Shown here piece by piece: positions 54,811 to 63,841 of a DNA stretch of 64,000 nucleotides. Numbering within the stretch: the first letter of the stretch is position 1; every line of letters starts with the position of its first letter. Location: NCBI GenBank assembly GCA_963422275.1, contig OY729418.1, forward strand, positions 2,418,001-2,482,000, in the 5' to 3' direction. Below the pieces are notes generated by a model. The model did not search any database and was not told where the DNA came from. It saw only the letters and a program-made list of their open reading frames with translations. The DNA comes from G963422275 sp963422275 (GTDB lineage Bacteria; Pseudomonadota; Alphaproteobacteria; Rhodobacterales; Rhodobacteraceae). The position numbers were made by a program, and so were the translations under genes.

Positions 54811-55110
54811 GTGGAAGCGACCGTCAACCTGAAGCGCGAGCCTGAACTGCGCGAGGCGCTCGACCGCCATCCGGTGCACAACGCCACCGTGCTGATCGAC
54901 CGCCGCACGAAATGGGGCAATCCGTTCAGGATCGGCCCGTCCTGTTCGAGAGAGCAGGCGGTCGTGCGCTATCAGGAAGATCTGTGGCGCCGCATCCGGG
55001 CGGGCGAGGTCGCGCTGGAGGAACTCGCGGAGCTGGACGGTTGCTGGCTGGCCTGCTGGTGCAAGCCGCTGCCCTGTCACGGCCAGGTGCTGGCCCGCGC
55101 CGCCGCGTAG
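54811..55110 (+). CDS. DUF4326-domain protein
   Basis: 99 residues. Matches DUF4326: an N-terminal NATVLIDRRTKWGNPFRIGP, then CSREQAVVRYQEDLWRRI and a C-terminal cysteine block LAELDGCWLACWCKPLPCHG with QVLAR. The last part looks like a metal- or DNA-binding site; the function is unknown. The GTG at 54811 follows GGAGAGAG, and relatives begin in this area. The gene family is common on phages and plasmids, in line with ssb and the DUF2493 gene next to it. Confidence 0.8.
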   Translation: MEATVNLKREPELREALDRHPVHNATVLIDRRTKWGNPFRIGPSCSREQAVVRYQEDLWRRIRAGEVALEELAELDGCWLACWCKPLPCHGQVLARAAA

Positions 55111-55402
55111 GCCGCCGGGGTTCTGGCGGAGCGGGCGGGTGCGTGATGCGGGTCCGCGCTCCACGGCAGGCGACGCGCTGAGCCGAACCGCCGATGGGGT
55201 CCGAGCGTGGGGCAAACAAAATGCCTGCTGCTGTGATGCTTCATTGTGCCATGTGTGCTCACTGCGCCAACCCCTCCAGGATCCTTCACTCCGCTGACGC
55301 TCCGTTCCGGCCCCGGTGGCTCCCCTGCGCGCACATGACCCAAGGAACCATCACATCGGGGCAGACGCTCCGAACCGTGCAACTCAAGATCGGGAGATCG
55401 TC

Positions 55403-56050
55403 ATGACCTTCGATACAGACACCTTCGTCGAACAGTCCGTCACCGCCACCGTCTGCGAGCAGGCCGCCCTCTACGGCGCGACGCCCGAGCGCGGCGAGTT
55501 CGATCCCCGCGACATCTGGGGCGCCGCCGACGCCTTCGAGACCCTGCGCGATACCGCCGCCGACGCTTACCGCCGCGCCACCGGCGAGGTCTGGCGCCCC
55601 CGCCACGGCAGCCACACCGGCAGGCTGACCAGCGCCGCCATCGACGCCCGCGACTTCATCCGCGCCCGCAAGGACCGCAAGACCGAAGCGCACCTGCCCA
55701 GCGGCACCCTCGTCGCCATCGCCGGCGGCAAGGACATCGCGAACCCAGCCACCGTCATCGAACGCCTCGACAAGGCGCGTGCGAAGTATGCGGACATGGT
55801 GCTGGTGCACGGCGGCGGCCCCGGCGTCGAGCGCATCGCGGCAAGCTGGGCCGAGCGCAACGGCGTCCACCAGATCGTCTGCAAGCCCGACTGGAACAAG
55901 CACGGACGCGCCGCTCCCTTCCGCCGCAACGACGAACTGCTGAACCTCCTGCCCAAGGGCGTCATCGCCTTCCCCGGCTCCGGCATCACCGACAACCTCG
56001 TCGACAAGGCAAGGCAGCTCGGCATCCCGATCCAGCGCTGCACCGCCTGA
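55403..56050 (+). CDS. DUF2493 (YAcAr-type) domain protein
   Basis: 215 residues. The C-terminal half is a Rossmann-like nucleotide-binding domain: SGTLVAIAGGKDIANPATVI, MVLVHGGGPGVERIAASWAE, then GRAAPFRRNDELL and GVIAFPGSGITDNLVDKARQ. This fits DUF2493, related to SLOG-type nucleotide sensors. The N-terminal half is a charged helical region. GGGAG precedes the ATG. It is common on alphaproteobacterial plasmids and mobile islands. The role is unknown. Confidence 0.8.
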   Translation: MTFDTDTFVEQSVTATVCEQAALYGATPERGEFDPRDIWGAADAFETLRDTAADAYRRATGEVWRPRHGSHTGRLTSAAIDARDFIRARKDRKTEAHLPSGTLVAIAGGKDIANPATVIERLDKARAKYADMVLVHGGGPGVERIAASWAERNGVHQIVCKPDWNKHGRAAPFRRNDELLNLLPKGVIAFPGSGITDNLVDKARQLGIPIQRCTA

Positions 56051-56063
56051 CCGCAGCGCCTCC

Positions 56064-56104
56064 ACGGGCCGCGTCGCTCACCCGGCGCGGCCCGTTCTTC
56101 CTTC
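56064..56104 (+). terminator. Rho-independent terminator after the DUF2493 gene
   Basis: A perfect 10-bp stem ACGGGCCGCG (56064-56073) with CGCGGCCCGT (56086-56095), followed by TCTTCCTTCC. It starts 14 bases after the stop codon. Confidence 0.75.
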
Positions 56105-56843
56105 CCGCCACGATCCGCGGTGCGGTGGCGTGGACAGCACCGCACTGCCCGCTGCACTTCCGCAATGCTCGTGTCGGCGCTTCGTGCCGCACTCGCGACG
56201 GCGTTCGCCTGGCTCGCCGCCCCTGCACTTCGATCCTCGCCGGTGACGGCTTCGCTGCGCACCGGCATCCGCACGCCCGTCCGCAGTCATGCCGGCATCC
56301 GTGTGGACCTTGTCGTTGCCGCGTCTGGCAGCGTGCTTCGCACGACTGCCCGCGGCTCCGCTCATGCCACCGATGTCCACGACCGCGACTGACGCTACGG
56401 TAGCGGATGCGCCGCCCATCTCTGCGCTGCGGGAACATGTGCGCGGCACCCATCTGTTTAGCGGAACATGTGCGGCGGTGCGCTGAGGTAACGAACCGGC
56501 TCGCGCACCGGCTCCGGTGCGCCATGTGTGATGAACGCCGCCGCCGACTTGCACCGTGCGGCACGTTTTGTTACCTGTGCTGCCGGGATGACAACGCGGA
56601 AACCCCTTGCTGCGCCGGCGTTCCAAGCCGGTAACGGTGTGCAGGGCAAACCAGCCTCTCTCGACCCCCGTAGGGGTTATTTTCCTCACACCTAACGCAT
56701 ATCACTCCACATCGTTGCTAGGGAAGCAACATCTGTCGTGACGATACGATAGATATAATCCAATAGCTGGGCAAAGTTTCGAAGTTGCTCAAGACATGCT
56801 GAATTAAGTGAGGACGCAAACGCAAGAGAATCCGGTCGAGGCG
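56105..56843. other. Right end of the island, no gene recognised, with right repeat
   Basis: About 740 bases without a convincing gene. It contains two short copies of GGAACATGTGCG (near 56430 and 56463), the putative right attachment repeat (56687-56699) and a small stem GTTGCT/AGCAAC (56714-56730). Composition drops to the chromosomal value after about 56700. Confidence 0.45.
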
Positions 56844-57071
56844 CTATTCCGAAAAACCGAAGCCCCCGTATTTTTTCTTGAACTTCGAAACCCTGCCGCC
56901 AGTGTCCATGAGGTGTGTACTACCGCCTGTCCAGGCTGGGTGAACGGAAGGGTCTATGTCGAGTGTCAGCGTGTCTCCCTTGGAACCATAGGTCGATCGC
57001 ATTCTGACGGTTTCCCCATTCAGGAGCTTTACGTTGATCTCATGATAGTCGGGATGGATGTTTTTCTTCAT
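56844..57071 (-). CDS. rpmE: 50S ribosomal protein L31
   Basis: 75 residues: KKNIHPDYHEINVKLLNGET, with GDTLTLDIDPSVHPAWTGG and a basic tail FKKKYGGFGF. The zinc cysteines of the other L31 form are absent, as in many alphaproteobacteria. It is 10 bases after rplS. Confidence 0.95.
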   Translation of the reverse strand: MKKNIHPDYHEINVKLLNGETVRMRSTYGSKGDTLTLDIDPSVHPAWTGGSTHLMDTGGRVSKFKKKYGGFGFSE

Positions 57072-57081
57072 GACGCGCTCC

Positions 57082-57465
57082 TCATTTCCCTTTGGTGGCC
57101 GGTGGCTTGTAGTTGGTTTGTTCCGCTATACGCGCCGATTTCCCGCGACGGGACCGGAGATAGTAGAGCTTCGCTCTCCTCACGCGACCGCGACGAATCA
57201 CTGTTATCGAGTCTATGTTGGTCGAATGCAGTGGGAAGACGCGTTCCACACCTTCGCCGAACGATATCTTCCTGACCGTGAATGACGCATCGATGCCGGA
57301 GCCGCCATTGCGGGAGATGCACACGCCTTCGTAGTTTTGAATCCGGGTGCGCGTGCCCTCAGTCACCCGGAAGCCGACTCGGATTGTGTCGCCAGCTTTG
57401 AAATCTGGAATGGTATGACCGAGCTGCTCGACCTGCTCCCTGTTCAGTTGCGCTATGAGGTTCAT
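57082..57465 (-). CDS. rplS: 50S ribosomal protein L19
   Basis: 127 residues. Family motifs are FKAGDTIRVGFRVTEGTRTR, the signature FTVRKISFGEGVERVFPLHS and RRGRVRRAKLYYLRSRRGKS. L19 sits at the subunit interface of the ribosome. It follows trmD and precedes rpmE. Confidence 0.97.
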   Translation of the reverse strand: MNLIAQLNREQVEQLGHTIPDFKAGDTIRVGFRVTEGTRTRIQNYEGVCISRNGGSGIDASFTVRKISFGEGVERVFPLHSTNIDSITVIRRGRVRRAKLYYLRSRRGKSARIAEQTNYKPPATKGK

Positions 57466-57516
57466 TTCAATCGTCCATCTTCCGTGTGGGTCAAGTGAAC
57501 TTAGCTTTCATGGAAA

Positions 57517-58365
57517 TCAACTAGTGTTGGTGTTGTGTTCGCAATACCTGCGCCAGAGATCGGGTCGGCGCGTTTTGGTTATCCTCTCCGCCTGCTTCCG
57601 CCGCCACTTGGTAACTTGGTCATGATTCCCGGAGTGCAGCGGTTCGGGTATCGATTGGTCTTTCCAAATGCGTGGACGAGTGTACTGCGGGTACTCGAGC
57701 AATCCGTTCGAAAACGACTCTTCGACTGTGGATTCCTGATTCCCGACAGTGCGTGGTATAACGCGAACCATGGCGTCAATCAACGCCTGCGTCGCAATTT
57801 CCCCTCCGGACAGCACAAAATCCCCGAGCGAAACCTCTTCGATCTCGTATGTCTCGATTACCCGCTCGTCCATTCCCTCATATCGTCCGCAGATGAACGT
57901 GATACCCAATACCTTGGACCATTGCATGGCCATTTCCTGCCTAAAGGGTTGCCCTCGTGGCGACAGATACAAGATCGGCCACTGCGCACGGTCGCAGGCG
58001 ACGCCTGACTGCGCGAATTCCAAGGCTGCCGCAACCACCTCCGGCTTTAGAATCATTCCGGCACCGCCACCCGCGGGCGTGTCATCCACTTGGCGGTGGC
58101 GTCCGATTCCGAACTGCCGCAAGTCAACTGTTTCGAGCTTCCAAATGCCGCTTGCGAGTGCCTTGCCCGCGAGCGAGCATCCAAGCACGCCAGGGAAAGT
58201 ATCGGGAAATAGCGTAATGACTTTAGCTGTCCAGACCGCTTTCTGCATAGCCTGTCCGCGGTACGACGAGTGGCCGGCCGTAGACACGAGTGGGGGTGCG
58301 TTTGTCATTAGCCCCTTTGATTGTAACTGTTCGGCGATAATTCCAGTCTGCTTATTAGCCGTCAT
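57517..58365 (-). CDS. trmD: tRNA (guanine37-N1)-methyltransferase
   Basis: 282 residues. TrmD methylates G37 of tRNAs to prevent frameshifts, using SAM bound in a trefoil knot. Motifs: WTAKVITLFPDTFPGVLG, RHRQVDDTPAGGGAGMILKP, ICGRYEGMDERVIE and SLGDFVLSGGEIATQALIDA. The N-terminal forty residues before the core are longer than usual, so translation may begin at the later ATG near MQKAVWTAK. The first ATG overlaps the rimM stop (ATGA), which favours the long form. Confidence 0.95.
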   Translation of the reverse strand: MTANKQTGIIAEQLQSKGLMTNAPPLVSTAGHSSYRGQAMQKAVWTAKVITLFPDTFPGVLGCSLAGKALASGIWKLETVDLRQFGIGRHRQVDDTPAGGGAGMILKPEVVAAALEFAQSGVACDRAQWPILYLSPRGQPFRQEMAMQWSKVLGITFICGRYEGMDERVIETYEIEEVSLGDFVLSGGEIATQALIDAMVRVIPRTVGNQESTVEESFSNGLLEYPQYTRPRIWKDQSIPEPLHSGNHDQVTKWRRKQAERITKTRRPDLWRRYCEHNTNTS

Positions 58366-58925
58366 TTGGGCAGGTCGACGACAATGTACCCATTCTCGAT
58401 GTCGACTTTCGGTACCGTGTCCCTTTTGAAGGCAAGCAATTCTGGGTCCTTGAATCCCGATCTCGAAATTTCAAGAATGTCGTTCGCGCCGTGATTCTGC
58501 ACTGAAACAATCCTCCCCATCTTGGTAAAATCCGTGTTCCTTGCCTCTAACCCGACAAGGTCGGAGTGGTAGAATTCATCTTCTGGAAGGGCCGGAAAGG
58601 CATCTCGATTTGCGAACAGTTTCGTGCCGCGCAGTTGGTTGGCTTTTTTGCGCGTGTCTATATCAGGAAGCTTTGCGATCAGATGCTTGTGCTTACCGGC
58701 CTTTCCAGTCAATTCAATGTGAAAGGTGCGGTTGCCGTCATCCGAATGCAGGGGGCAATAGTTCTCGATGGCGTCGGGGGATGAACAGAAGCTGGTCAAG
58801 CGAACTTCCCCCACGACTCCGAATGCACCGTTGATCACCCCGACCAATATCCTTTCCGCACGCGCCACCAAAAATCTCCAATCTACTTGCAGGTTTCGGG
58901 GACACGGAATCCGACGGTCGATCAC
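58362..58925 (-). CDS. rimM: 16S rRNA processing protein RimM
   Basis: 187 residues. RimM helps maturation of the 30S head and binds S19. The N-terminal barrel has ILVGVINGAFGVVGEVRLTS, and the PRC-barrel half has DEFYHSDLVGLEARN and GRIVSVQNHGANDILEI. The GTG at 58925 overlaps the rpsP stop (GTGA); relatives would favour a start about twenty codons later. Confidence 0.93.
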   Translation of the reverse strand: MIDRRIPCPRNLQVDWRFLVARAERILVGVINGAFGVVGEVRLTSFCSSPDAIENYCPLHSDDGNRTFHIELTGKAGKHKHLIAKLPDIDTRKKANQLRGTKLFANRDAFPALPEDEFYHSDLVGLEARNTDFTKMGRIVSVQNHGANDILEISRSGFKDPELLAFKRDTVPKVDIENGYIVVDLPK

Positions 58926-59242
58926 GCTTCCGTTGCTTGCCCCTCCTGCCCGCTGTTGGTTGCGGTTTCAGGCCGCCCTCTGTCCTTGGGCTCCCGCACT
59001 CCTGCCGCTTCCAGCATTCTCGATATGCGGTCAGTTGGCTGCGCACCGCGGCTGAGCCAGTGGCGCACTCGCTCCAAGTCCATATTCACGCGGTTTTCGT
59101 GGTCTTTTGGCAAAAGTGGATTGTAGGTGCCAAGCTTCTCGATAAACCTGCCATCGCGCGGCATGCGAGAATCCGCTGCCACAATCCGATAAAAAGGCCT
59201 CTTCTTCGAGCCTCCGCGAGCGAGACGAATTTTCATTGTCAT
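58922..59242 (-). CDS. rpsP: 30S ribosomal protein S16
   Basis: 106 residues: MKIRLARGGSKKRPFYRIVA, SRMPRDGRFIEKLGTYNPLL and VRHWLSRGAQPTDRI. It has a variable acidic tail. AAGGAG precedes the ATG at 59242. Confidence 0.97.
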   Translation of the reverse strand: MTMKIRLARGGSKKRPFYRIVAADSRMPRDGRFIEKLGTYNPLLPKDHENRVNMDLERVRHWLSRGAQPTDRISRMLEAAGVREPKDRGRPETATNSGQEGQATEA

Positions 59243-59248
59243 ACGAGA

Positions 59249-59701
59249 TTACTCCTTGTCTTGGGCAGTGGTCAGAATGACCGATTGTTCTTTGTGTTTC
59301 ATGTGGTGTCGAATCACCTCCCGAATCACGAAGTTTATGAACGACGTCGCAAATTCAGGGTCTAAGTCGGCGCATGCAGCCAGTTTTTTCAGCCGAGCGA
59401 TCTGACGCGCCTCCCGTTCGGGGTCAGATGCTGGCAAATTGTGCTTGGCCTTGAGTCCCCCGACGGCTTGGGTGTGCTGGAAGCGCTCGCCAAGAGCGTA
59501 GATAAGAATCGCATCCAACCGGTCAATCGATTTCCTGTGCTCACTGAGGATTTCCTCTACAGATCGTTCATCCCCGGTCAATTTGCGTGTTCCCGCAACG
59601 AGCCGAGAAAGGGTAATTTCCCAGCCTCGAGTCTGGTTTCGAGGGACTGGGGAGAAAGTCTGAAGGGCAACGGCTTCGCATCCATTCCGTGTCAATCCCA
59701 A
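59249..59701 (-). CDS. Chorismate mutase (AroQ class)
   Basis: A short helical AroQ domain that converts chorismate to prephenate for Phe and Tyr synthesis. The core reads ILSEHRKSIDRLDAILIYAL, ERFQHTQAVGGLKAKHNLPA and EREARQIARLKKLA. The frame is open from an ATG at 59701 (150 residues), but the family starts just before the core, so TTG at 59581 (about 110 residues) may be the real start. It lies directly between ffh and rpsP, a Rhodobacterales-type arrangement. Confidence 0.9.
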   Translation of the reverse strand: MGLTRNGCEAVALQTFSPVPRNQTRGWEITLSRLVAGTRKLTGDERSVEEILSEHRKSIDRLDAILIYALGERFQHTQAVGGLKAKHNLPASDPEREARQIARLKKLAACADLDPEFATSFINFVIREVIRHHMKHKEQSVILTTAQDKE

Positions 59702-61171
59702 TCATTCTCGTCGCCCCATCAGGTTGCTTAGAGTGGAATCCGAAAAGTTCGGAGGTATCTGGCCGGGAAGTTCTGGAACCGAGCCATCGCCCGGAATCGC
59801 GGACGGGCTGAGATTGCTTGGGAGGCTGGACTTGCCAAATAGGGAAGCGATGGCACCCTTCAGCTGTCCCTTGGACATGCCCTTGGTCATCGAGGCCATT
59901 TGCCTATGCATCTTGAGCAGCCTGTTGAGATCGGAAACTTCCAGTCCGGCACCCTTTGCAATGCGCCGCCGACGGCTTGCCTGAAGAATCTTCGGGTTAG
60001 CCCGCTCCTTTCGAGTCATCGAATCAATCAAAGCCTTCTGCTTGCGGATGAACTGATCATCGAATCCCGCCGCTTCCGCCTTCGACGCGAGTTTCCCCAT
60101 CCCTGGCATCATGGACATTACTGAACTGACACCACCCATTTTTTCCATCGCCTCAAGTTGCGACCGCATGTCATTCAAATTGAAGTAACCTTTCTGAAGT
60201 CGGCGCACTGCGCGCTCAGCTCTTTCAGCGTCAAAGATTTCGCGTGCCTTGTTCACCAAGGCGACAATGTCTCCCATTCCGAGGATTCGCCCCGCGATTC
60301 TTTCAGGTTCGAATGCCGAGATCGCATCAAGCCGTTCACCTGTCCCGACAAACTTGATCGGCTTTCCAGTGATCGCTCGCATGCTTAGTGCCGCACCTCC
60401 GCGCCCGTCACCTTCCATTCGGGTAAGTACAACCCCGGAGATTCCGATCTTGCCATCGAATTCCTGTGCTACGTTGACGGCGTCCTGGCCAGTGAGTCCA
60501 TCGACCACCAGCAACGTTTCGCGAGGCTGAGAATTGTTCTTGATCGTGAGGACCTCATTCATGAGGTCATCGTCAATGTGAAGGCGGCCAGCGGTGTCAA
60601 GGAAGTAGATGTCGTAGCCGTTCGAGATCGCATGCCGCTTGGCGCGCTCCGCAATTTCCGCGACCGACTGGCTTGGCTCGATCGGGAGCGTATCGATGTT
60701 CGCTTGCTGGCCAAGAATTGCAAGCTGCTCCATCGCCGCCGGGCGCCTAGTGTCCAATGAGGCCATCAGAACGCGCTTTCCGCGTCCTTCGGAGAGCATC
60801 TTGGCGATTTTCGCGGTTGTGGTGGTCTTTCCTGACCCCTGCAGACCAACCATGAGAACGGGGGCGGGTGGATTGTCCACCCGCAAGTCTGTGGAATCGT
60901 CTTCGTCGCCAGCTAGCACGCTGACGATTTCGTCGTGGACGATCTTGATGACCTGCTGCCCTGGAGCCACCGAGCGCATGACAGCTTGACCGATGGCTTT
61001 TCGCTGGACCGACCTGACGAACGATTTCACGACGGGCAGCGAAACATCGGCCTCCAACAACGCGACACGCACTTCCCTGAGCGCGGCCGTGACATCAGCT
61101 TCCGTCAGTGCGCCCTGTCGCGTAAGCGTATCGAACACTCCCGAGAGTCGCTCAGAAAGATTCTCGAACAT
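59702..61171 (-). CDS. ffh: Signal recognition particle protein Ffh
   Basis: 489 residues. Ffh binds signal sequences and 4.5S RNA and delivers ribosomes to FtsY. The NG domain has P-loop GLQGSGKTTTTAKIAKML, the DTRRPAAMEQL box, FLDTAGRLHIDD and TRMEGDGRGGAALS. The methionine-rich M domain has KMGGVSSVMSMMPGMG and the RNA-binding ASRRRRIAKGAG. It heads the ffh-aroQ-rpsP-rimM-trmD-rplS-rpmE set. Confidence 0.97.
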   Translation of the reverse strand: MFENLSERLSGVFDTLTRQGALTEADVTAALREVRVALLEADVSLPVVKSFVRSVQRKAIGQAVMRSVAPGQQVIKIVHDEIVSVLAGDEDDSTDLRVDNPPAPVLMVGLQGSGKTTTTAKIAKMLSEGRGKRVLMASLDTRRPAAMEQLAILGQQANIDTLPIEPSQSVAEIAERAKRHAISNGYDIYFLDTAGRLHIDDDLMNEVLTIKNNSQPRETLLVVDGLTGQDAVNVAQEFDGKIGISGVVLTRMEGDGRGGAALSMRAITGKPIKFVGTGERLDAISAFEPERIAGRILGMGDIVALVNKAREIFDAERAERAVRRLQKGYFNLNDMRSQLEAMEKMGGVSSVMSMMPGMGKLASKAEAAGFDDQFIRKQKALIDSMTRKERANPKILQASRRRRIAKGAGLEVSDLNRLLKMHRQMASMTKGMSKGQLKGAIASLFGKSSLPSNLSPSAIPGDGSVPELPGQIPPNFSDSTLSNLMGRRE

Positions 61172-62101
61172 GATTCATATCCTCCTGTCCCGTTTGCCAA
61201 GTCATTGCGCACTTCAAGTCCCAACCGAAATCTCAACTGCATCCGCGGGCGAACCTCGCTGACGGATGTCGATCCCGGCATCTGCCGTGGACCGGAATTT
61301 CCCGGAACTCAGGGACGATGGGAGGCATGTAGTGTGAAACCAGCAAATCGTCAACATCTTGAAACGTGGCTGGGTTCGCGATCAAATCACGATTTCTGTG
61401 TTTGTGTGCCCACGGCTTTTCAATAGGTGCCCAAATCTCTCATGAGCGGCAAACCGTGTCGGATTTCGGCTGGAATTTCACCGCTTGCTTCGGCTTTGGC
61501 TCCTTCAGCACACTTGGAGCGGCATTGGTCATCGTCGCATCAGTGTCGAGCAGGGGCAGCTTTACCAAGGCGCTCCAATCGCATCATGATGCCCGCGCGC
61601 GGCTTCGGAAAGCAGTACCGAAGAATCGCGAATTTAGCCGAGACCCTGTGGAAGACTGTTACGAAACTTGCGCCCGGTCATGTACATGTCGCGCTTAAAG
61701 GGCAGCAAATACCTGTCTTGACGTTCGATTGAGGGGGAGATCGATAGATTTTTTCATAAAAGCGGTCGTCGGGTGCGTGTGTCTCGACAGCACTCTGCGA
61801 AAGGTCAGCGCCCCGATGGACTGCAGCGCTTGGCGGTAGTTGCCGATGCGATGATCATGCAGTGCACGGCAGGGATTCGTCGGCGATCATGCTCTAGGCG
61901 GCCCCGGGGACATCCCCTGTCCCGGCACCCTGAAACCGCGCCTTTGAGCGCCAGTACCGCTGCCGGAAGGCGTTGCAGCCCGCCAAGCGCGCAACCAGCT
62001 TCAGAAGGCGAAATGCAGAAAAAAATGACCGCTTTCGCAACGATCTTGTAGAAGAGTAATTCTAGATGTTTGCGCAACGGAAGTGAGAGCAGCAGCTTTC
62101 C
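61172..62101. other. Long non-coding or decayed region
   Basis: About 930 bases between the divergent ffh and isomerase genes. Near 61980-62040 a stretch around CCGCTTTCGCAACGATC resembles sequence at 36030-36080 (CCGCTTTCGCAACAGTC), probably a shared mobile-element remnant. A small plus-strand frame near 61590-61730 (HVHVALKGQQIPVLTFD) is unassigned. Promoters for both flanking genes must lie here. Confidence 0.4.
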
Positions 62102-63841
62102 ATGCACCAGAAGTATGACAAGCGGCCGATCATCCCGGTTTCTGCAGCAACTTGGGCGATGCGATCATGGAGGCGGATTTCGCACCACTTGGGCATGGCC
62201 GTCCAAGCCAAGGGCAGCGGCATCACCTTGACGATTGATTGTTATCCCGGTGTCGACCAGTTGCAGATCGCATCCGCGATGAATGCCGAAATGCCGCATC
62301 TGAAAATACTGTCGTCGGGTTGCGCGACGAAGTGCCAGAGTGACCTTGATGCCTTGCTCGCTCCCTTCCTCACCGATGACCGGGTCTTCGGCTGCATGTC
62401 GCCCCTGCGAATGGAGGAATTGCTTGATCCGGGCCGTGTACAGTGCATGCGCCGCAAGATAGAGGCCGAGCGGCAAAAGGGTCCGGTAGCGGTTGTTGGA
62501 ATCGGCGCGGCCGAAATTTGGCCGGGCGACATCCTTGTCGTCGCTGACATGCCGAGATGGGAAATCCAAAAGCGGTTGCGGGCTGGAGCACGAAACTGGA
62601 CAGCGGACAATCCGGATGAAGACATGCTGCGCAAATTCAAGCGTGGATACTTTGTCGAGTGGAGAGTTGCCGATCGACACAAGTTGCCGCTCTTGAAACG
62701 GGCGGACTACTTTCTTGACACGACGGTGGACAGAGACCCCAAGCTGGTCGACGGAGACTCGATGAGGTTGGCGCTGGCCGAAACCACGACGCGACCATTC
62801 CGCGTCGTTCCGTTCTTCGATCCCGGCATATGGGGAGGGCAATGGATGCGAGAGAAGTTTTCCCTTCCCGCCGACAAGCCGAACTATGCGTGGGGCTTTG
62901 ACTGTGTGCCTGAGGAAAACAGCCTTGTTTTCAGTTTCGGAGGCGTTGAATTGGAGGTTCCTGCGTTGAATCTGGTGCTAATGCACCCCGTGGAATTGCT
63001 GGGGCCGGATGTTCATTCCCGATTTGGTGCAGAATTCCCAATTCGCTTTGACTTCCTAGACACTTTCGATGGCGGGAATCTTTCGCTTCAAGTCCATCCA
63101 ACTAAAGAATTCATTCGTGAATGTTTCGGCGTTCCCTACACACAGGACGAGAGCTATTACATCATGGCTGCGGGGCCTGGCGCTGCCGTCTATCTTGGGA
63201 TGAAGGACGGAGCGGATACCGAGAGTTTTTTTCACGCACTGGAAGCAGCGCAGGATGGCGGCGCTCATCCCGATATCGAGCGGTTTGTCAATCGCTGGCC
63301 GGCAAGGCAGCATGATCATTTTTCCATCCCAGCCGGGACGGTCCATTGTTGCGCTTCGAACTGCGTCGTCCTCGAGATTAGCGCCACCCCGTACATATTC
63401 ACCTTCAAGCTATGGGACTGGGGGCGAACAGGAATGGACGGCTTGCCTAGGCCGGTCCATCTTGATTACGGCCGCACAGTTCTTTGCGAGGACAGGAACA
63501 CTTCATGGGTCAAGAATTCTGTGCTCGCCCTGACCGAACCCGTGGCCCAAGGTGATCGATGGCGTGAGGAAAGGACCGGACTTCACGAGCTTGAATTCAT
63601 AGAAACACGACGCCATTGGTTCGATGGACCTGTATCGCACAAGACAAAAGGATCAGTGCATGTCCTAAATGTGGTTGACGGCGACCGAGCAGTTATCGAG
63701 AGCCCCGACGGATCTTTCGCGCCATACTTCATAAACTACGCGGAAACCGTCATCATACCCGAGCTAGTAGGATCGTACACCGTCAGGCCTTTGAAGGACG
63801 GACAGTGCCATGCAACTATCCGTGCCTCCGTCCGAATCTGA
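62102..63841 (+). CDS. Class I mannose-6-phosphate isomerase, long form
   Basis: 579 residues. The C-terminal two thirds hold the isomerase cupin: FDFLDTFDGGNLSLQVHPTK with the zinc ligands, FGVPYTQDESYYIMAAGPGA, and FSIPAGTVHCCASNCVVLEI. The N-terminal 200 residues (KYDKRPIIPVS, LTIDCYPGVDQLQIASAMNA, VVADMPRWEIQKRLRAGARN) resemble the kinase-like front domain of the long isomerase form, but lack a clear P-loop. The usual reaction is mannose 6-phosphate to fructose 6-phosphate; long forms occur in sugar-use loci and may act on other sugar phosphates. It stands alone. Confidence 0.85.
   Translation: MHQKYDKRPIIPVSAATWAMRSWRRISHHLGMAVQAKGSGITLTIDCYPGVDQLQIASAMNAEMPHLKILSSGCATKCQSDLDALLAPFLTDDRVFGCMSPLRMEELLDPGRVQCMRRKIEAERQKGPVAVVGIGAAEIWPGDILVVADMPRWEIQKRLRAGARNWTADNPDEDMLRKFKRGYFVEWRVADRHKLPLLKRADYFLDTTVDRDPKLVDGDSMRLALAETTTRPFRVVPFFDPGIWGGQWMREKFSLPADKPNYAWGFDCVPEENSLVFSFGGVELEVPALNLVLMHPVELLGPDVHSRFGAEFPIRFDFLDTFDGGNLSLQVHPTKEFIRECFGVPYTQDESYYIMAAGPGAAVYLGMKDGADTESFFHALEAAQDGGAHPDIERFVNRWPARQHDHFSIPAGTVHCCASNCVVLEISATPYIFTFKLWDWGRTGMDGLPRPVHLDYGRTVLCEDRNTSWVKNSVLALTEPVAQGDRWREERTGLHELEFIETRRHWFDGPVSHKTKGSVHVLNVVDGDRAVIESPDGSFAPYFINYAETVIIPELVGSYTVRPLKDGQCHATIRASVRI

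Larger units (their letters stand above)
37360..56699. mobile_element. Putative genomic island with flanking 13-bp direct repeats
   Basis: CACACCTAACGCA occurs at 37360-37372, about 190 bases before the first integrase gene, and again at 56687-56699, just where the conserved ribosomal block resumes. Between them the sequence is clearly richer in G and C than either flank and holds integrases, restriction, toxin-antitoxin and plasmid-type genes. The boundaries are inferred; repeats this short can also arise by chance. Confidence 0.55.

Noticed and set aside
61400..62100. Small plus-strand frames before the isomerase gene
   Set aside because: They share no motif with known proteins and contain sequence similar to other mobile-element remnants in the window.
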